From an uncultured Campylobacter sp. (GTDB taxonomy: Bacteria > Campylobacterota > Campylobacteria > Campylobacterales > Campylobacteraceae): DNA of 5,855 nucleotides. The position numbers and the translations under genes were made by a program. Below, piece after piece: positions 1 to 5,482 of the stretch (positions are counted from its first letter, which is position 1; each line of letters begins with the position of its first letter). The notes beneath the pieces are model-generated. The model worked only from the letters and a program-made list of their open reading frames with translations, made no database searches and was not told the DNA's origin. The DNA lies in NCBI RefSeq assembly GCF_938045535.1, contig NZ_CALIMQ010000256.1, positions 1-5,855 on the forward strand, given 5' to 3'.

Positions 1-726
1 GATCAGGTTTTTCGTCCTAGCTATTTTGCGGATTTTGCAGATTGCTTTAGCCTTGGATTTTTGCCGCCTAACTGCACGCGGATCGCCTATGCTGCAAGCT
101 TCGGCGGAGATAGGCTCTGTGGGCTTAAAAACCCCGCGGATTTAAAAGCTCACGCTGCAAATTTGGCTAAATTTAAAGCTATTTCGGTGCGCGAGCGCGA
201 TGGTGTAAAGCTTGCGCGCGAATGCTTTGATGTAGATGCGCGTTGGGTGCTAGATCCTACGCTTTTGGCTAACAAAGAGATTTACGATAAATTTTTAAGC
301 CATGCGCCAAAGCGCAAGGGCTTTGCCTATATCCTAGATCCATCGCCTCGCTCTGAAGCGGCGATAGAGCTACTAAAAAAGCAAAGCGGCCTAGAGATAT
401 ATGAGGTAAATGACCGCGGCAACCGCATCGGCATAAAAGCATGGCTAAGCGCTATTGCGGGCGTGGAGTTTGTGTTAACCGACTCATTTCACGGCTGCGT
501 ATTTTCCATAATCTTTAATAAGCCGTTTTTTGTGCTCGTTAATGCTAGTCGCGGCGCGTCGCGCTTTAGCTCGCTTTTGGGCTTATTCGGGCTTGAAGAT
601 AGGGCTTTGCAAGATCCCAAAGACGCGCGCTTGGACGCGACTATCGATTGGGATGGCGTAAATGAGGCGTTGCGCCGTAAAAGAGAGGACTCGATGAAAT
701 TTTTAAAAACAAGTTTAGGCTCATAA
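1..726 (+). CDS. Polysaccharide pyruvyl transferase family protein (5' end outside window)
   Basis: This is the C-terminal 241 residues of a polysaccharide pyruvyl transferase-family enzyme. Members of the family transfer pyruvate from phosphoenolpyruvate to a sugar as a ketal; some homologues in glycan clusters have unproven activity. The frame is open from base 1 and the upstream codons read DQVF, matching the family's SDQVW motif, so a TTG at 61 is not the true start. Visible residues show YAASFGG (30-36), SVRERDG (62-68), DPTLL (85-89) and the hallmark TDSFHG (160-165), whose His is conserved in the family. These are followed by the usual FSIIFNKPFF and LLGLFGLEDR segments. No signal peptide or membrane span is visible, which fits a cytoplasmic enzyme. 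It ends one base before the next gene, so it is probably co-transcribed with the PglH-like enzyme. The family call is firm; the acceptor sugar is unknown. Confidence 0.9.
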   Translation, partial: DQVFRPSYFADFADCFSLGFLPPNCTRIAYAASFGGDRLCGLKNPADLKAHAANLAKFKAISVRERDGVKLARECFDVDARWVLDPTLLANKEIYDKFLSHAPKRKGFAYILDPSPRSEAAIELLKKQSGLEIYEVNDRGNRIGIKAWLSAIAGVEFVLTDSFHGCVFSIIFNKPFFVLVNASRGASRFSSLLGLFGLEDRALQDPKDARLDATIDWDGVNEALRRKREDSMKFLKTSLGS

Positions 727-727
727 A

Positions 728-1807
728 ATGAAAATAGCTATGGTAATTTCTGCTTTAGGCAAGGGCGGTGCCGAGCGCGTGCTAAGCGTGCTGGCAAATT
801 TTTTCTGCCGCGAGAATGAAGTCTGCGTGATAAAATTTGACGCAGATGAGCCCTTTTACGCGCTAGATCCTAAGATCGAGCTTATTAGCTTGGATTTAGG
901 AGTGGGTGATTTAGGAGTATTTGGCAATATAAAAAAGCGCTACGATAAAATTTTAGCCTTGCACAGGCTTCTAAAAAGTCGTAAATTTGACGTAGTAATC
1001 TCGTTTTTAGATAATACCAATGTCCTTACGCTTATCGCAAATCTAGGAGTCGGGCAGAAAATCATCGTCTCCGAACACACCAATCATCGCTTTTTAAAAA
1101 GTCCGATCTGGCGAGCTCTCAAGCGGATCTTTTATCCGCGAGCTGCAGGTCTTAGCGTGCTTAGTAAATTTGATCTGGATCATTACACATATGTGCAAAA
1201 TCGCGTGATTATGCCTAATCCGATGTTTGAGATCAGCCATGCTAAAGAGGCCCGCCCGCCTAAAGAAAATATCATCCTAGCAGCCGGCCGGCTCAATGTC
1301 TATAAGGGCTTTGATGTCCTTCTTAAGGCACTTGCGCTTGTAGATTTCAATCTTTTAAAAGAGTGGAAGGTGGTGATCGCAGGCGACGGAGAGGAACGAA
1401 AGAGCCTTGAGAGCCTAGCTGCGAAGCTGTGCTTAAATGTGCAGTTCATCGGCTTTGTGCGCGATATCGAAAGCTTATATGGACGCGCTAAAATCGTAGT
1501 TGTAACCTCCAAGATGGAGGGCTTTTGCAATATTTTGATGGAGAGTATATTTTTCGGCACCGCTAGAATTTCTACAGATTGCATCGCAGGTCCTAGCGAG
1601 CTTATAAGCGACGGCGTAGATGGGTTTTTGTGCCCTGTAGGCGATAGCGCGAGCATCGCAAAAAAGCTTGAAATTCTAATGAGCGACGAGAAGCTACGCG
1701 AGCGGCTCGTGCAAAACGCCTCTAAGCGCGAGGAGAGCTTTAAAATTGAAACGATCGGGCGACGCTGGCTGGATTTCATAGCCGCTACGATACACAGGGA
1801 GGAATAA
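728..1807 (+). CDS. pglH: GT4 glycosyltransferase, PglH-like (N-glycan GalNAc transferase)
   Basis: This 359-residue GT-B enzyme of family GT4 resembles Campylobacter PglH. In C. jejuni, PglH adds three GalNAc residues from UDP-GalNAc to the undecaprenyl-diphosphate-linked glycan on the inner membrane. The length equals my recollection of C. jejuni PglH, and the pattern matches along the protein: GGAERV (13-18), IKFDADEPFYAL (35-46), ISFLDNTN (91-98) and SEH (115-117). The C-terminal half has AGRL (186-189) with Lys193, AGDG (218-221) and the donor-binding EX7E motif, Glu264-Glu272. The Lys/Arg-rich segment near residues 66-86 lies where PglH has its lipid-diphosphate-binding 'ruler' helix; that equivalence is inferred. 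The start follows the previous stop by one base and has only a weak TAGG (716-719), so coupled translation is likely. A second PglH-like gene lies at 3069, so which one keeps the C. jejuni activity is unsettled. GT4 is certain; the PglH assignment is moderate. Confidence 0.68.
   Translation: MKIAMVISALGKGGAERVLSVLANFFCRENEVCVIKFDADEPFYALDPKIELISLDLGVGDLGVFGNIKKRYDKILALHRLLKSRKFDVVISFLDNTNVLTLIANLGVGQKIIVSEHTNHRFLKSPIWRALKRIFYPRAAGLSVLSKFDLDHYTYVQNRVIMPNPMFEISHAKEARPPKENIILAAGRLNVYKGFDVLLKALALVDFNLLKEWKVVIAGDGEERKSLESLAAKLCLNVQFIGFVRDIESLYGRAKIVVVTSKMEGFCNILMESIFFGTARISTDCIAGPSELISDGVDGFLCPVGDSASIAKKLEILMSDEKLRERLVQNASKREESFKIETIGRRWLDFIAATIHREE
1796..1803 (+). promoter_or_regulatory. Strong ribosome binding site for the GT2 gene
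   Basis: AGGGAGGA lies within the last codons of the PglH-like gene, with GGAGG ending four bases before the ATG at 1807. It is the best Shine-Dalgarno in the window. It supports the ATG that shares its A with the upstream TAA stop (TAATG), so the GT2 gene can be started by terminating or fresh ribosomes. Confidence 0.75.
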
Positions 1808-3072
1808 TGAGCGAAAATCCCCTAATCTCGGTCATAATCCCCGTTTATAATGTCAAAGAATTCCTGCGCGCTTGCGTGGAGCGCATCATGGCGCAGACCT
1901 ATACGAACTTAGAAATTTTGCTCGTAGATGATGGCTCAAATGACGGCAGCGAGGCGATTTGCGACGAATACGCCACGCGCGATCCCCGTGTGCGCGTGTT
2001 GCATAGACTAAACGGCGGACAGGCTAGCGCGCGAAACGCTGCTTTGGATGTCGCTCGCGGGGAGTTTATCAGTTTCGTAGACAGCGACGATTTGATAAGC
2101 CTTGATTTGATTGAGACGCTTTTTCGCCTGACGCAGAAATTTTGCACCAAAATCGCTATGTGTGGCTACACAGCATTTAGCGACGAGAGCGAAATAAATA
2201 ATTTCAAGGCGGCTTTAAATTCTAAAGAAAATCAAAATTCTAAAGAGATTAGCGATCCAGGAGGAGCTACAAATTCGAATGCCAACGCAGGCGAATACAA
2301 AATATCGCCGCAAGAGCTTTTTAGACGCAGCTGCACGCAGGATCCGTATTTTAGCACCGCGGTTTGGCGCGCGCTGTTTGCTCGCGAAATTTTCACTGCT
2401 TTGCGCTTTCCTACGGGGCAGATCTATGAGGATGTGGCGATATTTTTTGATATTTTTAACGCTTCTATTACGGCGTGCACGGATGAAATTTTATATTTTT
2501 ACCGCGTAAGGGCGGGCTCGACCGTAAACTCATTTGCGCGCAGGCATCTTGCGGTCATCGCTGCGGTGCGCCGCTATACTGAGGCGATCGCTGTGAATTA
2601 TCCAAGCTTGGCGCGTGAGGCTAATTTTACTCGCTGCGAGTCCGCGCTGAATACGGCGTTTTTAATTATCAAATCGAGCTTTGACGCTGCAGGCTTGGAT
2701 GGAGATGCAACTTCTCCTTCCGAGGCTAATACGTGCAGCTTGGCAAACGAAGCGGATTTGCATGGCGCTGGTAGTTTATCTTGCGCATGCGGTAAAAATT
2801 CCGCATTTAAAAATTCCGCTAAGCAAAATTATATGCGGAATTCTAAGCAAAATTCCGCGTCGCAAAGAAAGACCGCAGATCCCCGCTCGCCTTTAAACGC
2901 CGCAGAAGCTGCGGATCAGATCCGCTCACTGCACGCTTTGGTGCGCGAGCGGCTGGATTTTGGATTTTTCGCGGCGCATGCGAGCCGCACGCAGACACTG
3001 ATGATGGTCTTGTTTTACGCTAGCCCTGCGCTTTTGCGGCTATTTTATAAAATTTATCGGAAGTTAAAATGA
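1807..3072 (+). CDS. GT2 family glycosyltransferase with two low-complexity insertions
   Basis: This GT-A fold family 2 glycosyltransferase transfers a sugar from a nucleotide donor. The N-terminal domain is canonical: SVIIPVYN (8-15), VDDGSND (40-46), NGGQASARNAAL (69-80) and the metal-binding FVDSDD (90-95), then FPTGQIYEDV (201-210) carrying the usual Glu-Asp acceptor-side motif. It ends in a basic, aromatic tail (residues 405-421) that could touch the membrane. At 421 residues it is roughly 80-100 longer than typical relatives of about 320-340. The excess is two Ser/Asn/Ala/Lys-rich stretches, about 131-163 and 294-372, that look disordered. Both contain short DNA repeats. It sits where C. 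jejuni has pglI between pglH and pglJ, but its sequence is of the common NGG/FVDSDD GT2 type and does not resemble PglI as I know it. It shares TAATG with the upstream gene and ATGA with the downstream one. The donor and linkage are unknown. Confidence 0.88.
   Translation: MSENPLISVIIPVYNVKEFLRACVERIMAQTYTNLEILLVDDGSNDGSEAICDEYATRDPRVRVLHRLNGGQASARNAALDVARGEFISFVDSDDLISLDLIETLFRLTQKFCTKIAMCGYTAFSDESEINNFKAALNSKENQNSKEISDPGGATNSNANAGEYKISPQELFRRSCTQDPYFSTAVWRALFAREIFTALRFPTGQIYEDVAIFFDIFNASITACTDEILYFYRVRAGSTVNSFARRHLAVIAAVRRYTEAIAVNYPSLAREANFTRCESALNTAFLIIKSSFDAAGLDGDATSPSEANTCSLANEADLHGAGSLSCACGKNSAFKNSAKQNYMRNSKQNSASQRKTADPRSPLNAAEAADQIRSLHALVRERLDFGFFAAHASRTQTLMMVLFYASPALLRLFYKIYRKLK
2217..2246 (+). 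repeat. 12-base direct repeat in first GT2 insertion
   Basis: AAATTCTAAAGA occurs at 2217-2228 and 2235-2246, with an 18-base (six-codon) period, encoding NSKE at residues 138-141 and 144-147. A related AAATTCG follows at about 2271. The repeat lies exactly in the part of the protein that has no counterpart in the GT2 fold. Confidence 0.8.
2794..2858 (+). repeat. AAAAATTCCGC repeat cluster in second GT2 insertion
   Basis: AAAAATTCCGC occurs exactly at 2794-2804 and 2809-2819, and its last ten bases recur at 2849-2858. An inverted copy of the 3' part, GCGGAATT, is at 2835-2842. CTAAGCAAAATT is also directly repeated at 2819-2830 and 2843-2854, a 24-base (eight-codon) period. The translated result is KNSA at 330-333 and 335-338, RNSK at 344-347 and QNSA at 348-351. 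The same word recurs in the last gene of the window. Confidence 0.85.
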
Positions 3073-4112
3073 AAATTTTATTCGTCATCGCGGCTCTTAG
3101 AAACGGTGGCGCTGAGCGCGTGCTTCAGGTTTTGGCGAACCATTTTGCGCGCGCAAACGACGTTACGATCGCGATTTTGGAAAATGATGAGGGCAGGTAT
3201 AAATTTAGCGAAAAGATAAAATTTTTGCATCTGGACGTTTATAAAAACGGCGGCAGGTTCGATAAATACAGAATTTTGCGCGAGTGTTTCAAGCGCGAGC
3301 AGCCAAGCGTCATCATCAGCTTTATGGACTGGACGAACGTAGCGTGCGTGATCGCAAGCTTCGGGCTAGGCATCCCGCTCATCGCGACCGAGCACAACGC
3401 GCACGATTATCTGCCAAGCGGGCTTTTTAGCCGCGTGCGCGATCTGTGCTATAAAAAAGCAGACGCGCTTACGGTGCTTACGCGTTCGGACTTTGAGTAC
3501 TATTCGCGATTTGTCAAAAACTGCTTCGTCGTGCACAATCCCTTTTTCGGCGAGATTGATGGCGCTAAAAGCGCCAAGCGAAACGTGATCTTAAGCGTCG
3601 GCAGGCTCGAGCCCGTCAAGGGGTATGAAATTTACTTTGACGCGCTAAGCAGGATCGATAAAAGCCTGCTTGCGCAGTGGGAAATTTTAATCGCGGGCGA
3701 TGGCTCGCTGCGCGAAAGATTGCGCGAGCTCGTGGCGCGGCTCGGGCTTGAAGTGCGATTTTTAGGGCACAAGCAGGACGTGAGCGAACTGTATAAAGAA
3801 GCCAAAATTTTTGTGCTCAGTTCGCTTAATGAAGGGCTTTCGAACGTGCTGATCGAGTCTGCATTTTACGGCTGCGCACGGCTTAGCAGCGATACGGCGG
3901 GCGCAAAAGAGCTCATAAAGGACGGCTTTAGCGGCATTTTGTTTAAACGCGGCGATGCGAATGAACTTGCGAGCAAGCTTGAAAATTTAATGCGTGATGA
4001 GGCGCTGCAAAAGCGGCTGGTGCAAAATGCAAATGAAAATTTAGACGAGTTTTCGCAGGAGCGCATCATTAAGCTCTGGCAGGGCTTGATCGATCGGTTT
4101 GCGCGCAAATAG
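3069..4112 (+). CDS. GT4 glycosyltransferase, second PglH-like paralogue
   Basis: This 347-residue GT-B, GT4 family enzyme is paralogous to the 728-1807 gene. Both begin with a GGAERVL-x-VLAN block at residues 13-24, share ISF-x-D-x-TN and EH-N motifs in the N-terminal half, and carry an RLVQNA block near the C terminus. Catalytic-domain motifs are intact: EH (108-109), VGRL (177-180) with Lys184, IAGDG (208-212) and EX7E at Glu255-Glu263. It should act at the cytoplasmic face on a lipid-linked oligosaccharide, like other Pgl GT4 enzymes; its sugar cannot be read from sequence. The ATG overlaps the GT2 stop as ATGA, with GGAAG (3059-3063) five bases upstream, so translation is coupled. The last 17 bases before the following hairpin hold no further gene. 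It could be the functional PglH, or a transferase specific to a non-jejuni glycan. Confidence 0.85.
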   Translation: MKILFVIAALRNGGAERVLQVLANHFARANDVTIAILENDEGRYKFSEKIKFLHLDVYKNGGRFDKYRILRECFKREQPSVIISFMDWTNVACVIASFGLGIPLIATEHNAHDYLPSGLFSRVRDLCYKKADALTVLTRSDFEYYSRFVKNCFVVHNPFFGEIDGAKSAKRNVILSVGRLEPVKGYEIYFDALSRIDKSLLAQWEILIAGDGSLRERLRELVARLGLEVRFLGHKQDVSELYKEAKIFVLSSLNEGLSNVLIESAFYGCARLSSDTAGAKELIKDGFSGILFKRGDANELASKLENLMRDEALQKRLVQNANENLDEFSQERIIKLWQGLIDRFARK

Positions 4113-4128
4113 CAGCCGCTTATCGATG

Positions 4129-4145
4129 CCCTGCGGCGCGCAGGG
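4129..4145 (+). terminator. Possible terminator hairpin after the second PglH-like gene
   Basis: CCCTGCG (4129-4135) and CGCAGGG (4139-4145) are perfectly complementary, forming a 7-bp, mostly GC stem with a GCG loop that starts 17 bases after the stop at 4112. It is followed by ATTAAATTTAAAC rather than a continuous T run. A terminator is therefore possible but not canonical; an mRNA 3'-end stabiliser is an alternative. Confidence 0.4.
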
Positions 4146-4146
4146 A

Positions 4147-4329
4147 TTAAATTTAAACTTCGGTGTGCTAAGATAGGCTCTTGCGCCCGAGCGTAGCAGC
4201 GCGTTTAAATTTACAAAGCGCATCGCGCGATGAAATTTAATCGCTTAGAACGACGTAAAATGCGCTAAATTTAAAACAGATTGCGCGGCGTATGTTCGCG
4301 TAAAAAGGCGTGAGCAAAGTTTAAATTTA
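4147..4329. repeat. Five dispersed AAATTTA palindromic sites
   Basis: TTAAATTTAAA (4147-4157), TTTAAATTTA (4204-4213), AAATTTA (4233-4239), TAAATTTAAAA (4266-4276) and TTTAAATTTA (4320-4329) share a self-complementary AT core inside GC-rich flanks. Their spacing is irregular, about 29 to 57 bases. Similar words are common in Campylobacter non-coding DNA, so a binding-site function is only a possibility. Confidence 0.45.
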
Positions 4330-4348
4330 GGGCGCGGCAGCGATATTT

Positions 4349-4354
4349 AAAAGG
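4349..4354 (+). promoter_or_regulatory. Ribosome binding site for pglJ
   Basis: AAAAGG ends seven bases before the ATG at 4362 and selects that start. The protein beginning there (MKKLSVFIYSMGGGG) matches the expected N terminus of PglJ. A second GGG immediately before the ATG is too close to serve. Confidence 0.65.
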
Positions 4355-4361
4355 TAAAGGG

Positions 4362-5480
4362 ATGAAGAAATTAAGCGTTTTTATCTATTCGATGGGAGGC
4401 GGCGGCGCCGAGCGCGTCGTAAGCAACCTCTTAGGCGAGCTTACGGCACGCTACGAAGTGTATCTGGTACTGATGAACGAGAGGATTTTTTATGAAATTC
4501 CAAGCGGCGTGCAGATCCATTTCATCGAAAAATCAGCCCCTTTTGAAAATGGACTGCTGAAGCTCGCAAAGCTTCCGTTTTTGGCGCTGCGATACAAAAA
4601 GCTATGCGAGCGCCTAGGTATCGACATCCACTTCGTTTGGATGAACCGCCCTTGTTACGTGGCGGCGCTGGCGCGAGTTTACGGATTGGGCGGAGCGATG
4701 ATTTTTAACGAATGCTCGACGCCGTCGGTGCTGTATAAAGAGCCGAGCTTTAAATCCAAAATTTCAAAGCTTTTGCTGCGTAAGCTCTATCCGAAGGCCG
4801 ATTTTATCTTCCCCAACTCGCTTGGAAATCTGCGCGATCTGGCGGATAATTTCGGAATCGATGAGCGCAAGATGAGCGTGTTATATAACGCGATCGATCT
4901 GGATGAGATCGGTCGCAAAGCGCAGGAGCCTATCGCGCAGGAGCGGTCGTTTTTCTTAAGCGTCGGCAGACTCGATGCGGGCAAAAACCACGCACTTTTG
5001 ATCCGTGCGTATGCGAATTTAAAAAATAACGACAAAGACCTGTTGATCTTAGGCGACGGCGTGCTGCGAGCCGAGCTTGAGGCCCTGATAGAGGAGCTGG
5101 ACTTAGGCGGTCGCGTGAAGCTTTTGGGCTTTGACGCAAACCCGTATAAATATATGGCCAGATGCTACGCGTTTGTTTTCGTAAGCCTTTTTGAGGGCTT
5201 TTCAAACGCGCTCATCGAGGCTCTTGCGTGCGGCAAGCTCGTGATTTCAAGCGATCATCAAAGCGGTGCGCGCGAGCTTATGGGGCAGAGCGAATGGGGC
5301 GTGCTGGTGGGCGTGAACGATCTAGAAAGCACTCAAGCGGCGATGCAAAAAGCGCTGGATGATGAAAATTATGTAAAATTTTATGAGAAAAAGGCTAAAA
5401 TTAGAGCCTCGTTTTTCGATAAAAAACGGATAGCAAGCGAGCTGATCGCAAAAATAGAACAAATCGACGAAGGAAAATAG
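4362..5480 (+). CDS. pglJ: PglJ, GalNAc transferase of the N-glycosylation pathway
   Basis: This is a 372-residue GT4 enzyme. In C. jejuni, PglJ adds the second GalNAc in alpha-1,4 linkage to the undecaprenyl-diphosphate-linked GalNAc-diNAcBac disaccharide at the cytoplasmic membrane face. Recalled PglJ sequence (about 365 residues) agrees along the whole length: FIYSMGGGGAERVV (7-20), LMNERIFYEIP (37-47), LPFLALRYKKLC (71-82), NECSTPSV (116-123), LYPKADFIFPNS (142-153) and LYNAIDL (174-180). The donor domain has SVGRLDAGKNHALLIRAYA (200-218), GDG (231-233), GFDANPYKYMA (256-266), EX7E at Glu278-Glu286 and DHQSGAREL (298-306). No catalytic motif is missing. It follows a 249-base gap and precedes the next gene by only two bases, so the two probably share a transcript. 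In C. jejuni the next gene after pglJ is pglB. Exact sugar specificity in this species is inferred. Confidence 0.87.
   Translation: MKKLSVFIYSMGGGGAERVVSNLLGELTARYEVYLVLMNERIFYEIPSGVQIHFIEKSAPFENGLLKLAKLPFLALRYKKLCERLGIDIHFVWMNRPCYVAALARVYGLGGAMIFNECSTPSVLYKEPSFKSKISKLLLRKLYPKADFIFPNSLGNLRDLADNFGIDERKMSVLYNAIDLDEIGRKAQEPIAQERSFFLSVGRLDAGKNHALLIRAYANLKNNDKDLLILGDGVLRAELEALIEELDLGGRVKLLGFDANPYKYMARCYAFVFVSLFEGFSNALIEALACGKLVISSDHQSGARELMGQSEWGVLVGVNDLESTQAAMQKALDDENYVKFYEKKAKIRASFFDKKRIASELIAKIEQIDEGK
5470..5474 (+). promoter_or_regulatory. Ribosome binding site that selects a GTG start
   Basis: AAGGA lies in the last codons of pglJ, eight bases before the GTG at 5483. The first in-frame ATG is at 5558 and has no comparable site upstream, so GTG is the better start for the last gene. 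Confidence 0.6.
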
Positions 5481-5482
5481 GC

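Larger units (their letters stand above)
4113..4361. other. 249-base intergenic region before pglJ
   Basis: This is the only sizeable non-coding gap in the window. It holds a 7-bp GC-rich hairpin just after the upstream stop and five AAATTTA sites in GC-rich surroundings. A TAAAAT at 4256-4261 preceded by G could be a sigma-70-like -10 box, but no convincing -35 accompanies it. A 60-codon reverse-strand frame (4041-4223) crosses into the upstream gene and has no visible family features, so it is not annotated. The gap suggests that pglJ may be transcribed separately from the upstream genes. Confidence 0.6.

Noticed and set aside
61..63. TTG as start of the first gene
   Set aside because: The frame stays open to base 1 and encodes the conserved DQVF motif upstream, so the gene begins outside the window.
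1300..1779. Reverse-strand 159-codon frame under the PglH-like gene
   Set aside because: It lies opposite well-conserved GT4 sequence, has Ser/Arg-rich composition typical of an antisense shadow, and has no family motifs.
2617..2631. Bacterial N-glycosylation sequon E-A-N-F-T (residues 271-275 of the GT2 protein)
   Set aside because: It fits D/E-X-N-X-S/T, but the protein has no signal peptide and should be cytoplasmic, away from the PglB active site.
2794..2858. CRISPR array
   Set aside because: The repeats are only 8-12 bases with irregular short spacing, and lie in frame inside a coding region.
1807..3072. Naming the GT2 gene pglI because of its position
   Set aside because: Its motifs are those of the general NGGQASARNAAL/FVDSDD GT2 type and do not resemble the PglI sequence I recall; position alone is not enough.
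4041..4223. Reverse-strand 60-codon frame across the intergenic gap
   Set aside because: It overlaps the conserved end of the GT4 gene and shows no recognisable domain.
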